Below are positions 1 to 7,178 of a stretch of DNA of 21,269 nt, piece by piece. The translations under genes and the position numbers were made by a program. The stretch's first letter is position 1; the number at the start of each line of letters is the position of its first letter. Source of the DNA: Mariprofundus sp. (lineage in GTDB: Bacteria; Pseudomonadota; Zetaproteobacteria; Mariprofundales; Mariprofundaceae); NCBI GenBank assembly GCA_015485035.1, contig WFUI01000213.1, forward strand, positions 1 to 21,269. The letters run 5' to 3'. The notes under the pieces were generated by a model that did not search any database, was not told where the DNA came from, and saw nothing but the letters and a program-made list of their open reading frames with translations.

Positions 1-420
1 GATCCCGCCATTGATACACAACATCTCCTGCGCTGGCAGATTTTCAATGTCCTGGCCGGCAACTCGGATGGCCATGCCAAGAACCTCTCGCTACTGTATC
101 TACCAAACGGCGAGATTCGTCTGTCCCCCTTTTATGATTTGGTTTGTACGCGCGCCATCGAACGCATCGATTATCATCTCGCCTTCGATGTCGGCGGACA
201 AAGAGACCCGGCGCAAATCACCACAAAACACTGGGCATCACTGGCCGGAGAATGCGATGTGGGTTCACGCTTCATGATCAGGCTGGTAGAAGAGACAGCA
301 ACATCGTTATTGGAACAAATCGGACAAACAAAGGCGCAGTTTGAAGAGCAATACGGTGATTATCCATCACTGCAACGCATCGAGCGTATTGTCACACAAC
401 AATGTCGCCGCGCGACCTGA
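1..420 (+). CDS. HipA-like serine/threonine kinase, C-terminal part
   Basis: This open frame runs in from the left edge (frame 1) and ends at TGA 418-420, so only the last ~139 residues are present. The motif GNSDGHAKNLSLLY is the HipA catalytic-loop signature (N-x-D-x-H-x-K-N), and SPFYDLVCT, about 22 residues later, is the metal-binding Asp segment of the HipA C-terminal kinase domain. HipA kinases are the toxins of hipBA modules and phosphorylate glutamyl-tRNA synthetase or related targets; that role is known for the family, not shown here. The partner antitoxin gene would lie outside the window. The gene is unrelated to the hydrogenase locus and marks its left accessory flank. Family assignment is firm; whether the full gene is intact cannot be seen. 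Confidence 0.85.
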   Translation, partial: DPAIDTQHLLRWQIFNVLAGNSDGHAKNLSLLYLPNGEIRLSPFYDLVCTRAIERIDYHLAFDVGGQRDPAQITTKHWASLAGECDVGSRFMIRLVEETATSLLEQIGQTKAQFEEQYGDYPSLQRIERIVTQQCRRAT

Positions 421-462
421 ATGTAATACAACAAGCGTCCTGGATACGCTAACAAGATAATG

Positions 463-483
463 CTTATGATAATACACCTTATC
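463..483. repeat. 21-bp repeat, left copy (near-identical copy at 20945-20965)
   Basis: The sequence beginning CTTATGATAATA and ending TTATC matches a 21-bp stretch at 20945-20965 with 19 of 21 positions identical (differences at positions 13 and 16). The two copies bracket the hydrogenase region, one just after the HipA-like gene and one just before a tyrosine recombinase gene. Similarity does not extend beyond the 21 bp. It may be a recombination or operator sequence, or a coincidence in AT-rich DNA. Confidence 0.3.
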
Positions 484-516
484 GCAAGTGATTAGCATTG
501 AACGACTTACACGTGG

Positions 517-1341
517 TTATAGCTGACTACTTACGCCTAACCCTACCCAGAAAAAATCATCCAGGAATTCATCACCGGTATAGCGGCTACTGTCTTGATT
601 AATCGCCTGGTTATAGCCAATGTGGGCATGCAACGCCATAGCTTTATTGGCCGTATAAGATGCGCTGGCAAGTAATTGATTATGGTTTACTCCATTATGG
701 CCATCAGATACGTAACCAGCATTAACACCGATGGTGGCGCGAATATTGATCGAAAGCGCATTTCTCAAATGAATATCCTTTGAGACGGCTATTTCTGTGA
801 ATGCGCCACCATCATCAAATGAATAATATATACCAGACGACATCTGAAGTAGATCATGGAGTAGATATACCAGGTCAAAACTGATTTCATTATCATTGGA
901 ACTGGAACCTGAATCACGTGCATGGATGTATTTATATCCGATAAATAATTCAAGGTTGCTGAGCGGTTTCGAGCTATAGACAACATTCAGATTAAACTCT
1001 GAATAGTCAGTACTTTCTGATTCCATAAAATTAGTATCTTCGGCGAACCAGGGTACAATATTGAAGCCTTTGTAATGTAATTCGGTCGAGGCGGATAATA
1101 TGCCCGAACCTGAAAGGTTATCCCTTCCCTCTGACACATAACGGCTTTCCCAGAGCATGTGCGCGTGCCATTCTGGCACATATTCTTGTTTGCCCCTGTG
1201 TGGGTTCTCAGGCCAGATATTACCACCTGAACCGATTTCTACATTTCGCGATTCTTTAAATTCAACCGCTTTTGCAGTCGCTGGTGAAGCCAACGGAATC
1301 AAAAGCAGTACGAAAGCATACAAGCAGGCTTTTCTATGCAT
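517..1341 (-). CDS. Outer-membrane beta-barrel protein, unknown function
   Basis: A 274-residue protein with a clear Sec signal peptide: MHRKACLYAF, then a hydrophobic stretch, then an A-x-A-type site near residues 22-25 (SPATAKA). The rest is made of alternating polar/aromatic strands separated by Asp/Ser/Gly/Asn-rich turns, and it ends FFWVGLGVSSQL, as in transmembrane beta-barrels. No cysteine-rich or enzymatic motif is visible. It lies 69 bp downstream of the nickel permease gene on the same strand, so it could be the last gene of the hyp operon or have its own promoter; no ribosome-binding site is obvious before the ATG. A role in passage of nickel or another small solute across the outer membrane would fit the context but is only inference. 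I do not recognise a specific family. Confidence 0.7.
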   Translation of the reverse strand: MHRKACLYAFVLLLIPLASPATAKAVEFKESRNVEIGSGGNIWPENPHRGKQEYVPEWHAHMLWESRYVSEGRDNLSGSGILSASTELHYKGFNIVPWFAEDTNFMESESTDYSEFNLNVVYSSKPLSNLELFIGYKYIHARDSGSSSNDNEISFDLVYLLHDLLQMSSGIYYSFDDGGAFTEIAVSKDIHLRNALSINIRATIGVNAGYVSDGHNGVNHNQLLASASYTANKAMALHAHIGYNQAINQDSSRYTGDEFLDDFFWVGLGVSSQL

Positions 1342-1410
1342 TTATAGCGTAGGCTCAGTGCTATTCTCCTGGCATCACGATGCCCGAGTATCTAGTGCAT
1401 GGCGCCGTAT

Positions 1411-2109
1411 TTATATGTAATTCGAACCTATACTATAGGTCACGAATGCGCCCAATGATGTAGTTAACAAGCCCACAATTAGCTGCAGGCTGTTATTAAG
1501 CCATGTCAGTGTTTTAGCAGAATGCTGTAATGGAATAAAAATAATGGCAGACAGCGCTGCCATACCGAGTATCGATCCTACGCCAAAGAGCAGCATATAC
1601 AAAAGACCCGTAGCGGTTGATGTCACGTTTTGCAGTGTTAGTAATATCAGAGCGGCGGAACCCGCCATGCCATGCATTAGCCCGATGAAGAGGGCTTTTC
1701 GCGGGAATCTGCCGTGGCGGTGTTCGTGACTGTCTGAATTGTGACTTGTTCCGGGTGCGTGTTTATGCGCATGGAAGTGCCGTACGTCACCATGTTGATG
1801 AACATGGAAATGCACCTTGTCTTTCACCATTTTTCTAAGTACATCGGCACCGAGCACGATAAGCATAACGCCAACTGCAAATTCCAGTGCTTGCGCCATA
1901 TCTTCGGGAATAATACTGTTGCTGAGTAGTACTGCCGAGCCAAACAAGAACAGGGTTATGGTGTGGCCCATACCCCAAACCGCTCCCTGTTTAATGGCGC
2001 TGCCCAAAGTATTGGTGGATGTGGTTAGTGTGGCCACAGCGGCAACATGGTCGGCTTCGAGTGCATGCCGCATGCCAAGCAAGAATCCTAATAGCAGTAG
2101 CGTGCCCAT
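1411..2109 (-). CDS. Nickel/cobalt permease (NiCoT / UreH-like family)
   Basis: A 232-residue integral membrane protein predicted to import Ni2+ for the hydrogenase active site. Residues 14-23 (RHALEADHVA) contain the H-x4-D-H signature of NiCoT-type nickel permeases in the first transmembrane segment, and GLMHGMAGSAAL near residue 145 matches the second conserved His-bearing segment of the UreH/HupE-like branch. A loop at about residues 96-135 is packed with histidines (VHFHVHQHGD, HFHAHKH, DSHEHRHG) and probably binds or filters metal. Its ATG shares one base with the hypB stop codon (TAATG), so it is translationally coupled to the nickel GTPase. It closes the 14-gene minus-strand run. Cobalt transport is possible, but the hyp context favours nickel. 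Confidence 0.88.
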   Translation of the reverse strand: MGTLLLLGFLLGMRHALEADHVAAVATLTTSTNTLGSAIKQGAVWGMGHTITLFLFGSAVLLSNSIIPEDMAQALEFAVGVMLIVLGADVLRKMVKDKVHFHVHQHGDVRHFHAHKHAPGTSHNSDSHEHRHGRFPRKALFIGLMHGMAGSAALILLTLQNVTSTATGLLYMLLFGVGSILGMAALSAIIFIPLQHSAKTLTWLNNSLQLIVGLLTTSLGAFVTYSIGSNYI

Positions 2110-2993
2110 TAGACTATAGCCTCTTCTTTAGATGTGGCAGGTATGTTTGTTCGCAACCAGTCATACCATTCCGTCATGCCTTCACCCGTCTTTGCAGAGA
2201 CGATAAAGACAGCTATGTCAGGGTTGACCTGGCGGGCAAAATCAATGCACTGGTCGACATTGAAATCGAGATGTGGCAGCAGATCTGCCTTGTTCAGCAG
2301 CATGACCTTTGCAGCACTAAACATATGAGGGTATTTGACGGGTTTGTCTTCACCCTCTGTCACTGACAAGATAGCCACCTTGCAATGCTCGCCGAGGTCG
2401 AATAATGCAGGACATACCAGGTTGCCGACATTTTCAATCATGACAACTGAATTCAGTGGTGGCTGAAGGTCTTTTAGCCCTCGCGCCAGCATGTCTGCCT
2501 CGAGATGACAGCCTGTACCGGTATTGATCTGCACAACCCGGCAACCGGTATCCTTGATGCGTTGTGCATCATTCACTGTTTCCTGATCGCCTTCAATCAC
2601 ATTGATGGGGATCTCGCTACTCAGGTCACGTATGGTGCGCTCAAGCAAGGTCGTCTTTCCAGAGCCGGGCGAGCTCACCAGATTGAGCGCAAGGATGTTG
2701 CGTCCTTCAAACCAGCCCCGGTTTCGCTCGGCGAGTTTGTCATTCTTTGCCAGGATGTCTGCTTCCAGGCTAATTGCCGTGCCGTGCATGCCAGCATGGG
2801 TATGGGGATGGTCGTGAGGATGATCATGCGCATGACTGTGTGTATGACCATCGTCGTGATGGTGATGATCGTGGCTATGATTATGTTCATGATGGTGATG
2901 ATGACTATGTTCATCCATCAACACAACATCGCCTGTTTCCATATTCGTCAATTTGGCTCGTGCGTCACCCGAGCAGCCGCAAGTTGTACACAT
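2109..2993 (-). CDS. hypB: HypB, hydrogenase nickel-insertion GTPase
   Basis: This GTPase delivers nickel, together with HypA, to the hydrogenase large-subunit precursor. The N-terminus MCTTCGCSG carries the high-affinity metal-binding CxxCxC motif. Residues ~29-66 form an extreme His-rich tract broken by Asp, Glu and Ser, as in HypBs that also store nickel. The G domain follows: Walker A PGSGKTTLL (about 109-117), the family signatures EGDQET and ENVGNLVCP, and NKAD for guanine specificity. The length of 294 residues fits His-rich HypB. The start has a perfect GGAGGTAA ribosome-binding site that overlaps the end of hypA, and the stop overlaps the permease start. The His tract, together with the permease's His loop, suggests adaptation to scarce nickel. 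Confidence 0.97.
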   Translation of the reverse strand: MCTTCGCSGDARAKLTNMETGDVVLMDEHSHHHHHEHNHSHDHHHHDDGHTHSHAHDHPHDHPHTHAGMHGTAISLEADILAKNDKLAERNRGWFEGRNILALNLVSSPGSGKTTLLERTIRDLSSEIPINVIEGDQETVNDAQRIKDTGCRVVQINTGTGCHLEADMLARGLKDLQPPLNSVVMIENVGNLVCPALFDLGEHCKVAILSVTEGEDKPVKYPHMFSAAKVMLLNKADLLPHLDFNVDQCIDFARQVNPDIAVFIVSAKTGEGMTEWYDWLRTNIPATSKEEAIV

Positions 2994-3323
2994 TTATATT
3001 ACCTCCATCTCTCTGATTTTCATTTCATCGCCAGCGATGCAGGTTATACGCCTGCTGCCGCATTCACACTGGCCAAAAGGTTGTTCGAGTTCGATCGTGT
3101 TCCCGCATATGTCGCAACGGCCCTGCCCGGGTATTTCGTTGATTTCCAGGCGGGCGTTCTCCAATGGGGTGTTCTTGCTGCAAATATCAAAACAGAAACG
3201 AATTGCATCAGGCATGATTGCCGATAATTTGCCGATATCAAGTGTGATGCGTGAAACAGGCCGATCGCCCGCATTTTCACTGACAATAGCGACAATATTG
3301 CGTGTTATGCCAAGCTCATGCAT
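2994..3323 (-). CDS. hypA: HypA, hydrogenase nickel chaperone / zinc protein
   Basis: A 109-residue protein that starts MHELGIT; the N-terminal Met-His-Glu is the nickel site of HypA. A zinc site lies in the C-terminal half: CDIC followed by QCECG (a C-x-C in place of the usual second CxxC), then a further Cys in RRITCIAG. HypA works with HypB to insert Ni2+ after the iron centre has been built. A GGGAG ribosome-binding site lies about 9 bases before the ATG, inside the end of the upstream FmdE-like gene, which it overlaps by 8 bases. The C-x-C spacing of the second half-site is slightly unusual and may alter zinc geometry, but the fold assignment is secure. Confidence 0.95.
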   Translation of the reverse strand: MHELGITRNIVAIVSENAGDRPVSRITLDIGKLSAIMPDAIRFCFDICSKNTPLENARLEINEIPGQGRCDICGNTIELEQPFGQCECGSRRITCIAGDEMKIREMEVI

Positions 3324-3909
3324 TGGGTAAGTCTCCCGGCGTCAGTGGTGTGCTCGAACAGAAACCGCTGAAGCATTGACTGAGAGGAATCGACATTAAC
3401 TGATTGCATAAATCGGATTTAAGCTGCGTGAAATGGTCTTTATCCTCATCGCTACCCTGGCCAGATGTAACACGCTCGGCAACATCAAAAAACGTGTTTG
3501 GTACGATGCTATCGCTTAATAAAACATGTGCGGTCTTTCGTCCATTGCTGACCCACCATTCAAACCGCATGTCGCGATTGCAGCCTTGCGTGTTGGTTTC
3601 ATCAAGCAGACGGTATCTGTTGCTGCTAACGCAGCCAGTCAGATAATCAATAGCGTCCCTGACACCAGGACCTGGGTGCCCGCTGACGATATACAGATTG
3701 CCTTTCTCCAGGACATTGTCGTCAAACAACAGCTCCGACGCCTTCTGCATCGCTCTGAAACCAACAGTGCAACCGAACCATGAATTACCGTCATGCCATT
3801 CCAGAACTTCACCGAATGTAATAGTGTGCACCTCTTTGTCATGTCCACGAACCATGATCTGTATATCAACATGATCCGGTGTGTTGTTATGTAACGGCAT
3901 CATCAGCAT
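3316..3909 (-). CDS. FmdE-like domain protein in the hyp operon, role unknown
   Basis: A 197-residue soluble protein. Its core resembles the FmdE family (named for formylmethanofuran dehydrogenase subunit E): GCTVGFRAMQKASELL (about 46-61) corresponds to the helix after the CPG motif, and IVSGHPGPGVRDAIDYLTGCV (about 74-94) matches the downstream block ending in DAI-x-x-LTGC. The usual metal motif F-H-G-H-x-C-P-G is altered to a W-H-D-G-N-S-W-F-G-C arrangement, so any metal site differs from the prototype. No methanofuran pathway is visible, and the gene is wedged between hypE and hypA with overlaps at both ends, so it probably serves hydrogenase maturation or assembly. The ATG at 3909 is used here; the ATG at 3903, overlapping the hypE stop as TGATG, is equally plausible. 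Confidence 0.7.
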   Translation of the reverse strand: MLMMPLHNNTPDHVDIQIMVRGHDKEVHTITFGEVLEWHDGNSWFGCTVGFRAMQKASELLFDDNVLEKGNLYIVSGHPGPGVRDAIDYLTGCVSSNRYRLLDETNTQGCNRDMRFEWWVSNGRKTAHVLLSDSIVPNTFFDVAERVTSGQGSDEDKDHFTQLKSDLCNQLMSIPLSQCFSGFCSSTPLTPGDLPNA

Positions 3910-4973
3910 ATGCGTGGTAACTGCTCGCCAACCAGCATATCGACGATACGTTCGCCGCCAAACAGTGTTGACAGGATAACGGTAGAGACAGGAGAAGCAT
4001 CGACTGTCGCAATAATGGCGCTGTTTTCACCAGTGGGGTGTTGTCGCATCACTTCAAGCACATCCTGAGCAGACTCTGGCGGTACGATAGCGACGAGCTT
4101 GCCTTCATTCGCGAGATAAAGAGGATCAAGCCCCAGAATTTCGCACATACCCCTGACTTCCTCGCGTACAGGCAATGCATTTTCATTCAGGCGAATACAC
4201 ACGCCACTGGTTTCAGCAAACTCGTTAAGTACTGTTGCAATCCCCCCCCGCGTTGCATCACGCATGCAATGTATATCCGGACAGACTTCCAACATGGACT
4301 GAATCAGTCCGTTGAGTGGTTGGCAGTCTGTCTCGATGGTATTCTGTAATGCCATCTCGCCACGCGCATCCACAATTGCAGCGCCATGATCGCCAACGAA
4401 ACCGTTGATGATGACCATATCCCCAGGTTGCGCACGGTGACTGGCGATATTGACGCCTGCTGGTATAACACCGACGCCGGCAGTATTGATGAAGAGTTTG
4501 TCGGCAGCACCGCGAGGTACGACCTTGGTGTCACCGGTCACAATCTTGACGCCCGCCTTGTCTGCAGTCATACGCATGGATGCCGTAATTGTTCGCAGTT
4601 CATCGACCAGCATGCCTTCCTCGATAATCATGCCACAGGTGAGATACAGCGGAATGGCGCCACCCACAGCGAGATCATTCACCGTGCCGGTAATCGCGAG
4701 CTTGCCGATGTCGCCACCTGGAAAAAACAGCGGGTCAACGACATAGGAATCGGTGGTTAGCGCAAGCCTGTCACCGGCATTTGACAGACTGCCTAGGCTG
4801 AAGCGCGCCTGATCCTCCAGTTTACTTAGTTCGTCATTATCAAAAGTGCTGACGAATACGTCATCAATCAGGTCACGCATGGCCTTGCCACCACTGCCGT
4901 GCGCCATGGTGATCGTATCGGCGCGGCATTTCCCGCTGCGTTGTCGAACTGCAGACGTCGCCGGGTTAGTCAT
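3903..4973 (-). CDS. hypE: HypE, carbamoyl dehydratase (cyanide ligand synthesis)
   Basis: HypE dehydrates a carbamoyl group, received from HypF on its C-terminal cysteine, to a thiocyanate that becomes the CN ligand of the active-site iron. The 356-residue protein begins its catalytic domain with ITMAHGSGGKAMRDLI and ends exactly in PRIC, the required terminal Cys. The AIR-synthetase-like fold is recognisable from TTDSYVVDPLFFPGGDIGKLA, VTGDTKVVPRG and RDATRGGIATVLNE. A strong GGAGG site precedes the ATG. The gene contains a run of eight identical bases at 4242-4249 (C on the plus strand) within the ATRGGIA codons, but the frame is intact. It lies between hypD and the FmdE-like gene in the same operon. 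Confidence 0.97.
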   Translation of the reverse strand: MTNPATSAVRQRSGKCRADTITMAHGSGGKAMRDLIDDVFVSTFDNDELSKLEDQARFSLGSLSNAGDRLALTTDSYVVDPLFFPGGDIGKLAITGTVNDLAVGGAIPLYLTCGMIIEEGMLVDELRTITASMRMTADKAGVKIVTGDTKVVPRGAADKLFINTAGVGVIPAGVNIASHRAQPGDMVIINGFVGDHGAAIVDARGEMALQNTIETDCQPLNGLIQSMLEVCPDIHCMRDATRGGIATVLNEFAETSGVCIRLNENALPVREEVRGMCEILGLDPLYLANEGKLVAIVPPESAQDVLEVMRQHPTGENSAIIATVDASPVSTVILSTLFGGERIVDMLVGEQLPRIC

Positions 4974-4994
4974 CAGAATGCCTCCTGTGTATCA

Positions 4995-6158
4995 TTATGC
5001 ACTGGCAGCGCTGAGCTGCGAATTTTGATTGCGCTTATTTAATAATTCATCAAGGTTCCCGAAGTTGTAATAGGCAGCACATGCCCCTTCGGTGGAAACC
5101 ATCAGGGCGCCCATCGGTGTTTCGGTCGTACACTGTGTACCGAATACCTTGCATTCCCAGGGCCGGATAGTTCCTTTGAGTACTTCACCGCATTGGCACG
5201 ATTTGGGGTCGGCAATTTTCAGGTTGGGCACAGAAAACTTTCTTTCTGCATCGTATTGCGCATAATCATCCCGCATTTTCACGCCAGAGTGATCAATAGA
5301 GCCGAGGCCGCGCCACTCGAAAAACTCACGCAGTTCAAATACCTTGCTGAGCGCATCCAGACCAGCAGTATTGCCATCAGCAGGCACGATCCTGGCATAC
5401 TGGTTTTCAACATCGTGACGGTTTTGTTTGAGCTGTTTAAGCAGCATCCAGATGGACTGCAGAATATCCAAAGGTTCGAAGCCGGTAACAACAATGGGTT
5501 TTTCGTAGGTTTCAGCGACAAAATCAAACGGGCGTTCGCCAACCACCATACTGACATGACCAGGGGCAAGAAAACCGTCAATCTGCATGTCTGGAGAATC
5601 CAGAATAGCTTTTATGGTTGGTACGGTTGTGATGTGGTTACAGAACAGTGAAAAATTATTGATATTGTCCTGTTCAGCCTGTAATACAGTCAGTGCGGTG
5701 CTGGGCATTGTCGTTTCAAACCCGAGCGCAAAGAAAATGACTTCCTTATCCGGGTTGTTTTTTGCCAGATCCAGCGCATCAAGCGGCGAGTACACCATAC
5801 GGATGTCAGCGCCATCGGCTTTAGCCTGCAACAGGCTTTTTCTTGATCCGGGAACGCGCATCGCGTCGCCGAATGTGGTGAAGATAACATTGGGTCTTTC
5901 AGCGAGCGCGACACAATCGTCTACACGTCCCATGGGCAAGACGCATACCGGGCAGCCGGGTCCGTGAACCAGTTCAATGCTGTCTGGCAACATTTGTTCT
6001 ATCCCATAGCGGAAAATGGTGTGTGTATGGCCGCCACAGAATTCCATTAGTTGAAGCGGCCGTTGCCGGGTGCTGTCCAGTTGTTGTGCAAGGGTCTCGA
6101 TTTCATGAACAAGCGCCCTGGCTTTGTTTGGATCCCGGAATTCGTCAACGTATTTCAT
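4995..6158 (-). CDS. hypD: HypD, scaffold for Fe(CN)2CO assembly
   Basis: HypD is the iron-sulfur protein that, with HypC, holds the iron while the CN and CO ligands are attached. The 387-residue product has all the expected signatures: FCGGHTHTIFRYG (Cys41), HGPGCPVCVLP (Cys69 and Cys72), the FFALGFETT-type block, and a C-terminal [4Fe-4S] region with CQCGEVLKG, PWECKVFG and EGACAAYY. It starts with ATG after GGGAGAACACC and sits 12 bp downstream of the SIS gene and 21 bp upstream of hypE. Length and motif order are normal for the family, and nothing appears damaged. Confidence 0.97.
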   Translation of the reverse strand: MKYVDEFRDPNKARALVHEIETLAQQLDSTRQRPLQLMEFCGGHTHTIFRYGIEQMLPDSIELVHGPGCPVCVLPMGRVDDCVALAERPNVIFTTFGDAMRVPGSRKSLLQAKADGADIRMVYSPLDALDLAKNNPDKEVIFFALGFETTMPSTALTVLQAEQDNINNFSLFCNHITTVPTIKAILDSPDMQIDGFLAPGHVSMVVGERPFDFVAETYEKPIVVTGFEPLDILQSIWMLLKQLKQNRHDVENQYARIVPADGNTAGLDALSKVFELREFFEWRGLGSIDHSGVKMRDDYAQYDAERKFSVPNLKIADPKSCQCGEVLKGTIRPWECKVFGTQCTTETPMGALMVSTEGACAAYYNFGNLDELLNKRNQNSQLSAASA

Positions 6159-6170
6159 GGTGTTCTCCCG

Positions 6171-6878
6171 TTACGCAGGTTTGCTCATTGCTTCGGTTTT
6201 CAGACCGAGTTTGCCGCGCTGGTCAGCGAGCAAGGTATGCACCAGATCCCACAGAATATGATAGGTCGCCACATGCACCTCCTGTACCCGATGAATTGAA
6301 TCGGTTTCCACCACGAAGCAATGATCAACCAGGCCACTGGTTTTCATTTCACCACCATCGCCGCCAGCCAGGCCAAACGTGGTCAGACCCATATCTTTCG
6401 CTTTAGCGAAAGCGGACATCAGGTTTTCTGAATTGCCACTGGTGGAGAAGCCAAATAACCCATCTTCCGCCCGGCCGTGTGCCTCCAGTTGTCTGACAAA
6501 TACGTGCCGGGCGCCGACATCGTTGGCTACCGCACTGATCATGGCGGTATCCATCACCAGATTCATCGCCGGCAATGCGGGTCTGCCTGCAGTGATCGGG
6601 TGCTGGAACTCGACTGCGAAGTGCGAAGCATCGCAACTTGAGCCACCGTTACCCATGCTTAACATGCGCCCGTGATTCAGATAGATATCAGCAATGGCGC
6701 GCGCGGCGTCAATGATTGCCTGATCGTTGTTTTCGAAGAATGACTGCTTGACTGCAAGGCTGTGCTGACTCTTCTGGCGTACGGATTCCAGCAAGGCGTC
6801 GTTTTCACGGGTGCGGTCTTTTACGCCGCCGTGCAGAAACGGATACAGTGATTCCAGTTGTGTTGTTGTATCGCTCAT
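6171..6878 (-). CDS. SIS-domain isomerase (GmhA-like) inside the hyp operon
   Basis: A 235-residue single SIS-domain protein resembling sedoheptulose-7-phosphate isomerase (GmhA). Visible motifs are MLSMGNGGSSCDASHFAVEF (about 77-96), the phosphosugar-binding STSGNSENL near the middle, and a C-terminal E-V-H-V-A-T-Y-H helix that supplies acidic and His residues typical of the GmhA active site. GmhA normally makes the first intermediate of ADP-heptose for lipopolysaccharide, but here the gene is 12 bp from both hypC and hypD, and no other heptose gene is present. A phosphoheptose-isomerase-like gene is, to my recollection, a recurring companion of group 1h hydrogenase clusters, which argues for a dedicated, unexplained maturation or regulatory role. 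A recruited LPS enzyme is the alternative. Confidence 0.85.
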   Translation of the reverse strand: MSDTTTQLESLYPFLHGGVKDRTRENDALLESVRQKSQHSLAVKQSFFENNDQAIIDAARAIADIYLNHGRMLSMGNGGSSCDASHFAVEFQHPITAGRPALPAMNLVMDTAMISAVANDVGARHVFVRQLEAHGRAEDGLFGFSTSGNSENLMSAFAKAKDMGLTTFGLAGGDGGEMKTSGLVDHCFVVETDSIHRVQEVHVATYHILWDLVHTLLADQRGKLGLKTEAMSKPA

Positions 6879-6889
6879 ATCGGCAGGTG

Positions 6890-7168
6890 TTATTGTCCGC
6901 TGGCCTGCATCGCTTCGACCTCAGCCTGTGCTTCACCGAGTTCAGTCAACAGGTCAAGTGTGATTTTGGCTTCGTTCGCATCAATACGGCTCATGGCAAA
7001 GCCAACATGCACCAGCACCCAGTCTCCGACACAGCTTTCGACAGGGTGCTCGTCATCGACGATGCAGGCAATATTCACCGGACGCTTGACGCCAGACACA
7101 TCAACCAGTGCGAGTTTCTTTTCGCTGTCGGTTATTTCTACAATTTCACCAGGTATGCCCAGGCACAT
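6890..7168 (-). CDS. hypC: HypC, hydrogenase maturation chaperone
   Basis: A 92-residue chaperone that binds HypD during Fe(CN)2CO assembly and then docks on the large-subunit precursor. The start is fixed by the invariant MCLGIPGEIVEI, whose Cys2 (after Met removal) is essential, and by a GAGG ribosome-binding site 8 bases upstream. A longer in-frame reading that begins at 7303 would add an implausible leader and run into hypF. The conserved GDWVLVHVGFAMSRIDANEA block follows at about residues 47-66. The gene begins 10 bp after the hypF stop. Confidence 0.96.
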   Translation of the reverse strand: MCLGIPGEIVEITDSEKKLALVDVSGVKRPVNIACIVDDEHPVESCVGDWVLVHVGFAMSRIDANEAKITLDLLTELGEAQAEVEAMQASGQ

Positions 7169-7178
7169 GATGTGGCCC

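Noticed and set aside
434..450. Small hairpin AGCGT...ACGCT after the HipA-like gene
   Set aside because: A five-base stem without a following T run is not a credible terminator.
1371..1384. Palindrome GGCATC-AC-GATGCC between the permease and the barrel gene
   Set aside because: The 2-base centre allows no good full-length hairpin, there is no T-tract, and no second copy was found. It is too weak to call an operator or terminator.
2505..3227. 240-codon open frame on the plus strand across hypA/hypB
   Set aside because: It is antisense to two certain genes. Its Met/Val/Asp-rich composition is the complement of the His codons in hypB.
4242..4249. Run of eight C (plus strand) within hypE, possible slippage or frameshift site
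   Set aside because: The hypE frame is full length and conserved on both sides, so there is no sign of a frameshift.
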